This document shows, one piece after another, positions 32,864-41,682 of a stretch of DNA of 64,000 nucleotides. The notes beneath the pieces were generated by a model. It was not told the DNA's origin. It saw only the letters and a list, made by a program, of their open reading frames with translations, and did not search any database. Made by a program: the position numbers and the translations under genes. The DNA comes from Rutidosis leptorrhynchoides (lineage: Eukaryota > Streptophyta > Magnoliopsida > Asterales > Asteraceae), in NCBI RefSeq assembly GCF_046630445.1, contig NC_092333.1, positions 718,944,001-719,008,000 on the forward strand. The letters are read 5' to 3'. Each line of letters begins with the position of its first letter. Within the stretch, counting starts at the first letter, position 1.

Positions 32864-33195
32864 TTATGTGTTTAGTTTACTATATGTAACGTTTATAGTT
32901 TATGTAATATTTGTATTTATGTAACTTTTAACTATCTATTTTCTTACCCCAAAAATATGTAACAGTGTTTATTTTTATTAATAAAAGTGTTGTTTAAAAA
33001 TTGTTATATTAATAATAATACTGATAATATTGATAAATACATACTCATAGCTTATTAATAAACACAAACTAATACAACATTTGAAACTTAAAATCACTAC
33101 CATAATTTAAAAAACAATTAACACACAACAAACTAGGCGACTAGACGATTTCTATTAGGAATACGATAGTCACCCAATGTTGATATGCCATGATG

Positions 33196-33848
33196 TCAGA
33201 ATAACATGGTAATCATCATCCCGAATGATAACGGTGCATTTAAGCTTTCCCTAGCTTCTTGCATCTGATTAACCACGATGTATTCGACATCGAAAGATAT
33301 ACCATTGATGATCAAGTAAATCATAAGAGCTTCAATTAGAAGCACCTTGTTAGAGTAATCGTCCACCATACAAATGGGATGACCAGTTATGTTGCTACGG
33401 ATGATAGTATATATTTTCAATTTATTGGCTCTAAGAAAACCAAAAAACATCTTTTTTAATTCAACACATTTTGATGGTCATCAACATCATGTGTCTCAAG
33501 AAGATTGCCATCAATTTGAGTGGCAGAATTGTAAAATTGCAATCTTCCTGTTGTGAGTCCCAAAACATTGTTGAATGTATCTATATCCCAGAAATATGGT
33601 ATACCTTTCAACATGAACCTAAAATTTTTGTCTTCTTCAGAAAAATAAAAATTCTCATGGAACTCACGTACACAATCAGGGTAAACAGCGAAAATGTCAG
33701 TTATCATACACAACAATGATAATTCTTCAAACTGCTCGTATGTGAGTTCATGATCTTCTCTAGGCTCAGTTCCTCTTAAAAAAAAAAAAAAAAAACTCTC
33801 ATCGAGGATTGTCCCGTGAGAAATTGGAATTTGACGACGAGGATCCAT
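33196..33848 (-). pseudogene. 'Putative plant transposon protein'-like ORF, antisense in the MULE
   Basis: From MDPRRQIPISHGTI at 33848 the frame has a run of Phe encoded by a poly-A/T tract. It then reads YPDCVREFHENFYF and FRFMLKGIPYFWDIDTFNNVLGL, the hallmark of the plant transposon-associated domain PF20167. It stops at 33456. The continuation (KVLLIEALMIYLIINGISFDVEYI) lies in another frame, 33450-33196, so the gene is frameshifted or spliced. It runs toward the transposase from near the right end, a convergent layout like the second gene of MuDR, though I see no homology to MuDR B. Confidence 0.55.
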
Positions 33849-33959
33849 AGTGTGAAGAGTAAAATTGAGAAAAATCAAATATGAAAAGTTATAGTTTGAG
33901 ATAAACTAAATCAATAATTTCTATTTAAATAGAACTCTTAAAGATTAAAAATATTGCAT

Positions 33960-34190
33960 GCAAACCGGTCTTTTAAAATTCGGTTTCAGCTTTGTCAGGA
34001 AAAAGCAGACAAACCGGCATTTCAAATGCCGATTTGTGTGTTTTTAGGGCACGGGGGCCAAAACCCAAAAACCAGTTTCATGTTGGACCTCAAAACGGCA
34101 TTTCAAACGCCGGTTTTCCTATTTTACAAAATTCGACTTTGAAAATCTATTTATTGTAAACTACCTCCATATTTTATTATTCTAAAAAAA
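33960..34190 (-). repeat. MULE right terminal inverted repeat region
   Basis: It mirrors 2733-2960. Read inward on the minus strand it gives TTTTTTAGAATAATA, AATAGGAAAACCGGCG, then AAATGCCG and GGTTTG blocks. Confidence 0.65.
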
Positions 34191-34725
34191 TATTCTCTTC
34201 TATATCGCTCTCAGTTTCTTAAATCCTCCATCCATTAATAATGGTACTTTATTTGCTTAATTTCTTCAACATATTACCCTTCACCAAGATCCATCAGTCG
34301 CATATGGTACCAGTGTCTATAACGTGAATCCGACCCTGTCATGTCGGATGTTGTATGCTTAGGAACGACTTCAACCCGGCCGTGATCACCTATTTACCAA
34401 ACAATATGAGTCATTGGGTCTTAGGTCTCTATTACATAATCATATTTGTAACGTTTTTATGAGTCATTGCGCTTGCGTGTTGTGAGGGTTTTTCTTTTTT
34501 TCCTTTTTTTCCCAAATTGTTTTAATAACTTTGTAAAAGGACATTTCAACTAATAACTCTTAAAAAAGCTGTTTTATCATAAAATTATTAGTGTTTTACT
34601 CTAGCATTTAAGAACAAAATTTAGTACTACTATATCATATGTTAAATATATAAATATACAATTTTTTACTATTAGGATTTTGCTACAATGTGTGGGCATC
34701 GTACATTAGGGACGACAAAATCTGT

Positions 34726-34950
34726 CCATTAGGGACGACATGTCGTCCCTAACACATTATTTTATTTTTTGATTTTTATATATTATTTTATTATATAAAT
34801 ATTTGGAACGATCATTGGGGATGACATGTCGTCTCTAAAAATCTGATATATATTTTAAAACGAATTTATTTAATTAAAAATATAAAATTGGAAAATGAAT
34901 TGGGGACGACCAGTGGGGACGACATGTCGCCCCCAATAAACTGCTATACA
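34726..34950. repeat. CACTA subterminal palindromes, left cluster
   Basis: TTAGGGACGACATGTCGTCC continues to a perfect 24-bp palindrome at 34729-34752. Variants follow at about 34818 and 34915. Confidence 0.7.
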
Positions 34951-36070
34951 AATTTCAGCTTTTTTTAGCTGTTCCAGCCCAGCCGTAAAAACGGCACCAT
35001 ACCAACAAACAAAAAACCTGCTGTAATAACATAAGATAATTCCCAAACACAACCATAACATTAAATTAAAACATGTCTCCAAGTTACACAAACGATTATC
35101 TAACGATTACATTAATCCAAAACAAAGTTTACACATTAAACGTTAAGCATATCCGAGTAGCAAACAAACTCAAATACCATACTTACCTTAATTCTTCATC
35201 CATATTGTTCCAGTCTTCTAGTGTTGTGACTAGTGGGTTGTTATATAGAAGAATTTTCCCACCCAAAAACCACCATCCGTTTTCCCGCCAATGTTTTCCA
35301 CCCAAAGTTTCCCGCCGAAAGAAAAATACATTAGTTAACAATGTTAGGGTTTGTTTATGGTTTAATTAGGGTTTAGTTAAGGTTTGTTTAGGAAAAGGCT
35401 TCTTATAGTTGCCTGCCTCCTTGACAGTTGCCCCGATAGATGGTATTATTGTGTTGGTGGGGTATCTCAACTCCAACTCCAATTCCGTTCGAACACATGG
35501 ACGTCTTATTATATTCTCTTTTAGCTCCTTTTTATAATATTAGTTGCTCATTTTAAAAAATTATGATGACAATGATTTTTGACGATAATAAAAAATACAA
35601 GTAACTAAAAGATTTCAAATTAATTATATATAAAAAATTAAAAATTTCACCAAAATATATATAAAATATTTATTAAAATTATATATTCATATAAAACACG
35701 TATTACTGAATCGTCATCGTAATCATCATCATCATCAGTGTGATTTAATTTCAGTAACTTGGTATGATTTTCGTTTAATGTTCGTCGTTATAATGTAATT
35801 TAATTCAGTAACTTTGTATGATGTTTCTTGTAGTTGAAATGTTATAATTTCAGTAACTTTGTTAGAATTCGAAAATAACTGCGATTTTTCATTCATTTAA
35901 TAGAAAGTACAATAAAATATTAAAACAACGACATAATTAAAGTAAAACACAATAAAATATAAAAAAAAACTACATAATTAAACCAAAACACAACAAAATA
36001 TTAAAAAACAACATAATTAAACTAAAACATAATAAAGGGAAATGCGATTAGAACGTCAACTCAGTGTGAT

Positions 36071-36424
36071 TTATTCATCTTTCAAAAGTAAATAAAGAGA
36101 AATGCGATTAGAACGCAAACTCAGGGTTTCTTTTATACCGTTCCACTGATCCTCTGTTCGAAGATATGTAGCGGACAATTCCAGAACACATTCATCTTCG
36201 TAATACAAGACGTCCGTGTGTTCGAACGGAACCATTTCTTTCAAAAAGTATAAAAGGTTATCTAAACCTACGTCGCGAATATCAATTTCTTCGAACGTAG
36301 ATTTCGAACTACTCGTATAATCGTAAAGTTTCATTTCATTACGGAATTTACTTCCGTAATACACTTCCAATGAGACAATCAACGGCGGAAGGGTCAACAT
36401 TTTCGGTGTGTTTGATGTTTGCAA
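36071..36424 (-). CDS. PB1-like-domain ORF carried by the CACTA element, 117 residues
   Basis: It reads LIVSLEVYYGSKF, FEEIDIRDVGLDNLLYFLKE and TEDQWNGIKETL. This lines up with the MULE ORF at 32579 (DVYYKG, VDVNGMSISKLFEFIKE, EDEWYEI). The ORF is intact, near the right end of the element, transcribed inward. Either the CACTA element captured a MULE-derived sequence or both took it from a common source. Function is unknown. Confidence 0.5.
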   Translation of the reverse strand: MQTSNTPKMLTLPPLIVSLEVYYGSKFRNEMKLYDYTSSSKSTFEEIDIRDVGLDNLLYFLKEMVPFEHTDVLYYEDECVLELSATYLRTEDQWNGIKETLSLRSNRISLYLLLKDE

Positions 36425-36469
36425 TGTTGTTGATAATGGACTCTATAAATATGAAAAAACTGTCAAAAA

Positions 36470-36800
36470 TGTCGTCCCCAATAGGCTTTAGGTACGACAC
36501 CTAAATCTGGCGCCAAATTTTTTGTTCTTTTGGAGCCAATTTTTTTCCCACCGACAAAAATAAAAAAAAAAATGTTTTTTTTTTTTTGGGAACAACATGT
36601 CGTCCCTAAAAAATTGGCGCGATTTTTTTTGTTTTTTGGAGTCAGTTTCTGACACGAGAAATAATTAAAAAATTTAAAGCTTATTTCGGGACGACATGTC
36701 GTCCCTAACAAAATGGTCAAACTTTTGGTAAAAAACAGCCAAGTTTTTTGTCCTTTAGCGTATTTTTTGAGACAACTTGGTGTCGTCCCTAATACCGTCG
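36470..36800. repeat. CACTA subterminal palindromes, right cluster
   Basis: GGGACGACATGTCGTCCC and relatives occur at about 36590, 36688, 36470 and 36780, in the same spacing class as the left cluster. Confidence 0.7.
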
Positions 36801-36827
36801 TCCCCAATGTTAGATTTTCTTGTAGTG

Positions 36828-37436
36828 ACATGATTACAAACAAATACTCCGTATGAAAGTGTATATTTTCTTAAATTGCTATAGATGTATTTAATAAACT
36901 TGAAAGTTGTTAAAATGAAATATGTGTTTAATGCAATTTCGTCTTTTTAAAATTCGAAATTAATCAATATTTCTTAGCATGTGTCATAAGGCACATGTTA
37001 GCAAACCCTTTACTTATCAAATTGCACTAGCTGAATCAATGTTTCAATCAATGTTTCAACCATTTATAGTCGAAGACGTGTTTCATGTGATTATATATTA
37101 TTGATGGGCTTCAAATTAATAAATATTTTTCACCCATTTCGGCGTTTATTGATGGTGGGGGCTTATATTCAATCATCAGACATAAACGAGACAATTAATA
37201 AATAACAAAGCATGGCGATTCATCATTTCGAGTTTGGGACATACCGCTAACTCATTTATGAAATGAAAAAAATATATATATCATCTAGCATAGCAGATTG
37301 TTATTCCGAATCATCATCATATATAAAAATAGAATTTACCGATTCATATAAAAAATTTAATAGTTCTGTGAATATGATGATCATTCCTCATATTCAATTC
37401 AATAGTCATAAAATGTCATAAATGTTACTTCTTCCG
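36828..37436. other. AT-rich spacer, no gene seen
   Basis: I find no open frame with a motif and no element ends between the CACTA element and the left TSD of the hAT. Confidence 0.5.
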
Positions 37437-37444
37437 TGTGAAGT
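37437..37444. other. Left 8-bp target-site duplication of the hAT element
   Basis: TGTGAAGT here matches TGTGAAGT at 49577-49584. Its last five bases (GAAGT) also serve as the left TSD of the solo LTR that follows. Confidence 0.8.
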
Positions 37445-37940
37445 TGTAGACGTTCTAAGGATCTTAGATCAAACGTTATTACTAGATTAGAGGCGGAAAA
37501 CATTAAACTAGGATGAATCGAATACTTAGTTCACCTTGGGATCAATCTAACCAATGATATGTTGATATGATCGATGCCTTAATGATTGTATTCGGTTGGG
37601 GTATGGTCTGGGACAATTGTAACAGCGAAATACGACGGCAATAGGGTGTAGGGTGTGTAACCTAACAATGTAACCCGACATCCCTATATATATACGATTA
37701 CAGTGACCATCGACCGGTGGTCTCTGACCTTCGGCCGATGGTGTTTGTCCCTCGACCGATGGTCTCTACCATCAGTCGATGGTCTGAGCTGCCAACCAAA
37801 CAGCTCTAACCATTTTATGTCATTACCTTAATCAATACAATAACAATGTATTAATGACAATATTCTTAAACGACTGAAATATCGAATATAAAACAAATAG
37901 AACATATTACAATAATAGAACTTGGGATTATGCACCAACA
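37445..37940. mobile_element. Solo LTR, 496 bp, inside the hAT target duplication
   Basis: It starts TGTAGACGTT, ends GCACCAACA and is flanked by GAAGT on both sides (37440-37444 and 37941-37945). A TATATATATA motif lies near 37685. It contains four copies of a TCGACCGATGGTCTCT-like unit (about 37705-37785). Orientation is not settled. Confidence 0.75.
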
Positions 37941-38514
37941 GAAGTCAGGGGCGGATCTATATGGTACGGACCGGTAGCACTTGCTACCAGTGAAATACGC
38001 AATCTAATGGAAAAAATTTGAGGGTTTTAACTAGTGACATCAGTGGATAGTGTACATTTTCTTGAGTGACACCATTGGAAAACTAGGGGCAGATGACCAC
38101 ATTAGTTTAATATTAATTCATATGTATTTTTATGCATTTTTATGGAAGAAAATTTTGATGAAAAGTTGCAGTTTGTTGTGAAGAGGAGGAGGAGAGAAAT
38201 ACTTCGTAATAGTGAAGATGAGAGAAGGGAGAGTAAACCCCACTTCTTTTCTATTAAATGTTTACTTTTGTTATTATTTATTTATCTATCTCTCAATTCC
38301 CAATACAAAACTGACCGAATGCTTCTGCAATTAGTTTACTTTTGTTTTTATTTATTTATTATCCCACTACTTCATTTGAATTTTTGTTTTAAACCAATAC
38401 TGTTACTTTATTTTATTTAACACTACAAGAAACTAATTTAATTGAATCAATTAATTACTAGTGTATTTAATGTTTTTATTTTTTGATAAAAGAATATGAT
38501 ATAATAAACTTAGA

Positions 38515-38727
38515 GTGTTTTGGGAGATTTTAATTCAACACTTTTTTCTAATCATCGATCAAGAGAAGAAAACGACTTAATTAATATGGTTAAATTCAAT
38601 GACTTTATTTCATTGGCACATCTTATCGACCAATATATCCACATGACATCTATGGTCCAATTTGAGTACCAGGGGACTTTAATTCAACTTGTTTACCTCA
38701 TGAAACATTAACAGATGATATAGATAA
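38515..38727 (+). pseudogene. LINE endonuclease fragment, left half
   Basis: The plus strand reads LGDFNSTLFSNHRSREENDL and KFNDFISLAHLID, resembling the GDFN...FNDFI stretch of plant LINE endonucleases. It is interrupted at 38727 by the copia element (TSD GATAA). Confidence 0.5.
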
Positions 38728-39015
38728 TGTTTTCTGATTGATAATAATGATGAAAACAATAAGAACAAATGTAAAAGTGTTGATCGTTTTGATTTCTATA
38801 TGAATGATAAACTAGAATTGATACATTTTACATTGTGGAGCCCGCCTATTTATGCTAAAAGAATACAACGGCTCTATAGCCTATTTTAGACAAGGAGCCT
38901 AAGAATCAATGTTAAAACAGAAAGAAACGTTGGCTTTGATCTTGCCCTATAATCGTGGAAGCTATTTCGGGAAATGATGATATTTTTCTGATCCCAATCT
39001 TTTTATTTTCTAACA
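38728..39015 (-). repeat. 3' LTR of the copia element
   Basis: On the minus strand it starts TGTTAGAAAATAAAAAG and ends CAATCAGAAAACA. A GCGGGGGAG polypurine tract abuts it at 39016-39027. Confidence 0.95.
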
Positions 39016-39027
39016 CTCCCCCGCAAG

Positions 39028-41682
39028 TTAAATCGTGGGATTACCGACATTTAACTTGGAGAGGACTTCTTTGAAAAGTCTTCCATTGACGGACTTTGTT
39101 AGAATATCGGCAAGCTGGTCTTCGGATTTCACAAATGGAAGAGAGATTATTTCTGCCTCGAGTTTTTCTTTGATAAAGTGTCTGTTTATCTCAATGTGTT
39201 TGGTTCGGTCGTGTTGTACCGGATTTTCTGAGATAGCAATTGCTGCTTCATTATCGCACATGATCTGGATAGGAGCATCTGGAGGAAAGCCAATCTCTGT
39301 TAGAAGTTTCTTGATCCATAGAGCTTCAGTGACGCCTCTAGCAATTCCTCTAAATTCAGCTTCGGCACTTGATAGGGCAACAACTTTTTGTTTCTTGCTT
39401 CTCCATGTAACTAGATTTCCTCCAACAAGAGCAAAGTATCCGGAGGTAGATTTTCTATCGCCTTTTTCTCCCCCGTACCCCGCATCTGTAAATATCTGTG
39501 TTTCTAGATGATTGTTTTTCTTGAATAATACTCCATCACCTACGGTTCCCTTTAAGTATTTGATGATTCTCAAGACTGCATCCATATGGTGTTGTTGGGG
39601 TTGATGCATAAACTGACTGACAATTCCAACGGCGTGTGCTATGTCCGGTCGGGTATGAGCAAGATAGATAAGCTTTCCCACCATCCTTTGATATTGACCT
39701 CGATCAGCTAACTTTGCATTTTCTTCCATGAATAATCTCTGATTTGGGATCATTGGAGTATCTGCTGGCTTGCAATCGACCATGCCTGTTTCAGAAAGAA
39801 GATCGAGAATATACTTCTTTTGACAAATAAAGATGCCCTGTTGGGATCGTAGGACTTCAATCCCAAGAAAATACTTAAGTCCCCCTAGGTCTTTCATTTC
39901 AAAATCATTAAATAAGTTTGTTTTTAAATTTGAAATTTCTTTTTGATCATTTCCCGTTATAATCATGTCGTCAACGTAAATAATGAGGCATGTGATAAAA
40001 CCTTTTCTTCGTTTTAAGAAAAGAGTGTGATCGGAGTTACTTTGTTTAAAACCATACTTTTTCATTGCTATGGTAAAACGCCCAAACCAAGCCCGAGGGG
40101 ATTGTTTCAAACCATAAAGAGATTTTTTAAGGCGACAAACTTCCCTTTCTTTGAAGTTTGATGTGAAACCGGGAGGTCCTTCCATGTACACCTCTTCTTT
40201 GAGTTCACCATGTAGAAAGGCATTTTTAACATCAAATTGGTGAAGTGGCCAATCTTTGTTTGCAGCTACGGAGAAAAGAATCCTTATGGTGTCAATTTTT
40301 GCTACGGGTGAGAAGGTCTCCGAGTAATCAACGCCATAAGTTTGAGTGTATCCTTTTGCTACGAGTCTAGCTTTGTATCTTTCGATAGTTCCATCGGCTT
40401 TGTGTTTGATAGTGAAGACCCATCGACACCCAACCGGTTTTTTTGATTCCGGAAGAGTGCATTTTTCCCATGTATTATTTACCATGAGTGCCTCCATTTC
40501 TTCTTCCATTGCCTTTTTCCAATTAGCTGACTTTAGAGCTTGTTCTATTGTGGTTGGAATTTCTTCAGAGTATATTGCGGAAACAAATTTCTTTGCACTT
40601 TCGGATAGGTTCCCTCTTGCAATATTAGCCATTGGGTACCTTGATCTTGAGGTTGTTCTTTCGGGAGGATATCTTTTTGGTGGAATCCCCCGATTAACTC
40701 TTGGTGGAAGAACATATGGTTCTTGTGGTGGTTCGATTTCTTGATCACGTTGATCAGGTTGACTTTGTTGAACAGTTTGTTCTTCAACTTGACTTGTTCC
40801 ATCCTGTTCTGAGGTATTAACTTCATTTTCATGATTAGTATTATTAGTTTCAAAAGTTTCATTACTAACCTCAGTACGGTTGGGAAGATCACTGTCGGTT
40901 GTACTGTCGGATGGGTTACTTTGTGGTGTGGTACTAGAAGTTATCTCTTCGGATGATGGAAAATCTAGCCAACTCACAGTGTCACTAGATTCTGACTCCC
41001 CCTGACTTGTGTGTTGGATATAGTAGTATTCGTCTTCCAAGAAATCACAGTTCATTGAGGTGAACATGTGTTTTCTTTTGGGACTATAACACCTATACCC
41101 TTTTTGGTTTACCCCATAACCGACAAAGACGCATTTTTCAGCACACGGGTCGAGTTTAGTTCTTTCCCCTTTGGGGATATGAACAAAAACAGTACACCCG
41201 AAAATCCGAGGTTTTAAGGTAAGGTTTGATGGGGGTTTATAAAACTTAGCTAAGGTTTCAAGCGGATTCTTAAGGTCTAGGGCTCTAGTGGGGAGTCTAT
41301 TAACAAGGTAAGTGGCCGTTGCAAGGGCTTCGGGCCAAAAGGATTTAGGAACATTAGATTCTATCATTAAGGCCCGAGTTATTTCCAAAAGGATTCGATT
41401 TTTTCTTTCGGACACACCATTTTGTTGTGGCGTGTGAGGACACGTGGTTTGGTGAACAACACCTTTGCTTTCACAAAAACGTTTCATTTGAGTGTTGACA
41501 AATTCACCGCCATTATCGGATCTTAGAATTTGTATCTTACTTTTAAATTGTGTTTCAACCATGGCATAAAAAATTGTGAATTTATCAAATACTTCGGATT
41601 TGTTGGTCAAAAAATATGTCCACGTCATACGTGTGCAGTCATCAATAAATAATAAAAAAATATCGAATGTTATGTCCCCCAT
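39028..41682 (-). CDS. Copia integrase core, reverse transcriptase and RNase H
   Basis: The ORF is 884 codons. The integrase core comes first, with catalytic candidates D14 or D15 (FIDDCTR), D56 (RSDNGGEF) and E92 (SERKNR). A Ser/Thr/Gln-rich linker spans about 225-350. Reverse transcriptase occupies about 400-640 (ARLVAKGYTQ, YSETFSPV, catalytic YVDD at 569-572). RNase H is about 725-850 (FTDAGYGGE, STSGYF, SSAEAEF, CDNEAA). All catalytic motifs are present. Its first codons overlap the gag-protease ORF in another frame, so the element has one frameshift rather than a natural start here. Confidence 0.93.
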   Translation of the reverse strand: MGDITFDIFLLFIDDCTRMTWTYFLTNKSEVFDKFTIFYAMVETQFKSKIQILRSDNGGEFVNTQMKRFCESKGVVHQTTCPHTPQQNGVSERKNRILLEITRALMIESNVPKSFWPEALATATYLVNRLPTRALDLKNPLETLAKFYKPPSNLTLKPRIFGCTVFVHIPKGERTKLDPCAEKCVFVGYGVNQKGYRCYSPKRKHMFTSMNCDFLEDEYYYIQHTSQGESESSDTVSWLDFPSSEEITSSTTPQSNPSDSTTDSDLPNRTEVSNETFETNNTNHENEVNTSEQDGTSQVEEQTVQQSQPDQRDQEIEPPQEPYVLPPRVNRGIPPKRYPPERTTSRSRYPMANIARGNLSESAKKFVSAIYSEEIPTTIEQALKSANWKKAMEEEMEALMVNNTWEKCTLPESKKPVGCRWVFTIKHKADGTIERYKARLVAKGYTQTYGVDYSETFSPVAKIDTIRILFSVAANKDWPLHQFDVKNAFLHGELKEEVYMEGPPGFTSNFKEREVCRLKKSLYGLKQSPRAWFGRFTIAMKKYGFKQSNSDHTLFLKRRKGFITCLIIYVDDMIITGNDQKEISNLKTNLFNDFEMKDLGGLKYFLGIEVLRSQQGIFICQKKYILDLLSETGMVDCKPADTPMIPNQRLFMEENAKLADRGQYQRMVGKLIYLAHTRPDIAHAVGIVSQFMHQPQQHHMDAVLRIIKYLKGTVGDGVLFKKNNHLETQIFTDAGYGGEKGDRKSTSGYFALVGGNLVTWRSKKQKVVALSSAEAEFRGIARGVTEALWIKKLLTEIGFPPDAPIQIMCDNEAAIAISENPVQHDRTKHIEINRHFIKEKLEAEIISLPFVKSEDQLADILTKSVNGRLFKEVLSKLNVGNPTI

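Larger units (their letters stand above)
2733..34190 (+). mobile_element. Mutator-like (MULE) DNA transposon, split by nested insertions
   Basis: The two ends are diverged inverted repeats. The 5' end (T-run then AGAATAGTA, followed by AATAGGGAAACCG and AAATGCCGGTTTG blocks) matches the complement of the 3' end (TTTTTTAGAATAATA, AATAGGAAAACCGGCG). Removing the insertions at 4431-28753 and about 29185-30814 leaves roughly 5.5 kb, a normal MULE size. Inside lie transposase modules on the plus strand, two short PB1-like ORFs, and an antisense ORF near the right end. Possible TSDs are TATTCAAGT (2725-2733) and TATTCTCTT (34191-34199); only 6 of 9 bases match, so the exact ends are uncertain. The transposase has many stops, so this copy is dead. 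Confidence 0.75.
34681..36827 (-). mobile_element. Small non-autonomous CACTA-like element
   Basis: The right end, read on the minus strand, is CACTACAAGAAAATCTAAC, the usual plant CACTA tip. The left end TGCTACAATG... is a decayed version, and both are followed by ACATTRGGGACGAC. Copies of GGGACGACATGTCGTCCC-type palindromes cluster near both ends, as expected for subterminal transposase sites. No transposase is present. A 3-bp TSD was not found (TTT left, ACA right), fitting a decayed left tip. It carries a PB1-like ORF. Confidence 0.65.

Noticed and set aside
38142-38420. 92-codon ORF at the left of the hAT
   Set aside because: The hydrophobic tail comes from TTTATT repeats; no transposase or other motif is present.
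38422-38434. CACTACAAGAAAC as a possible CACTA end
   Set aside because: There is no partner end or subterminal repeat nearby; a 12-base match alone is weak.
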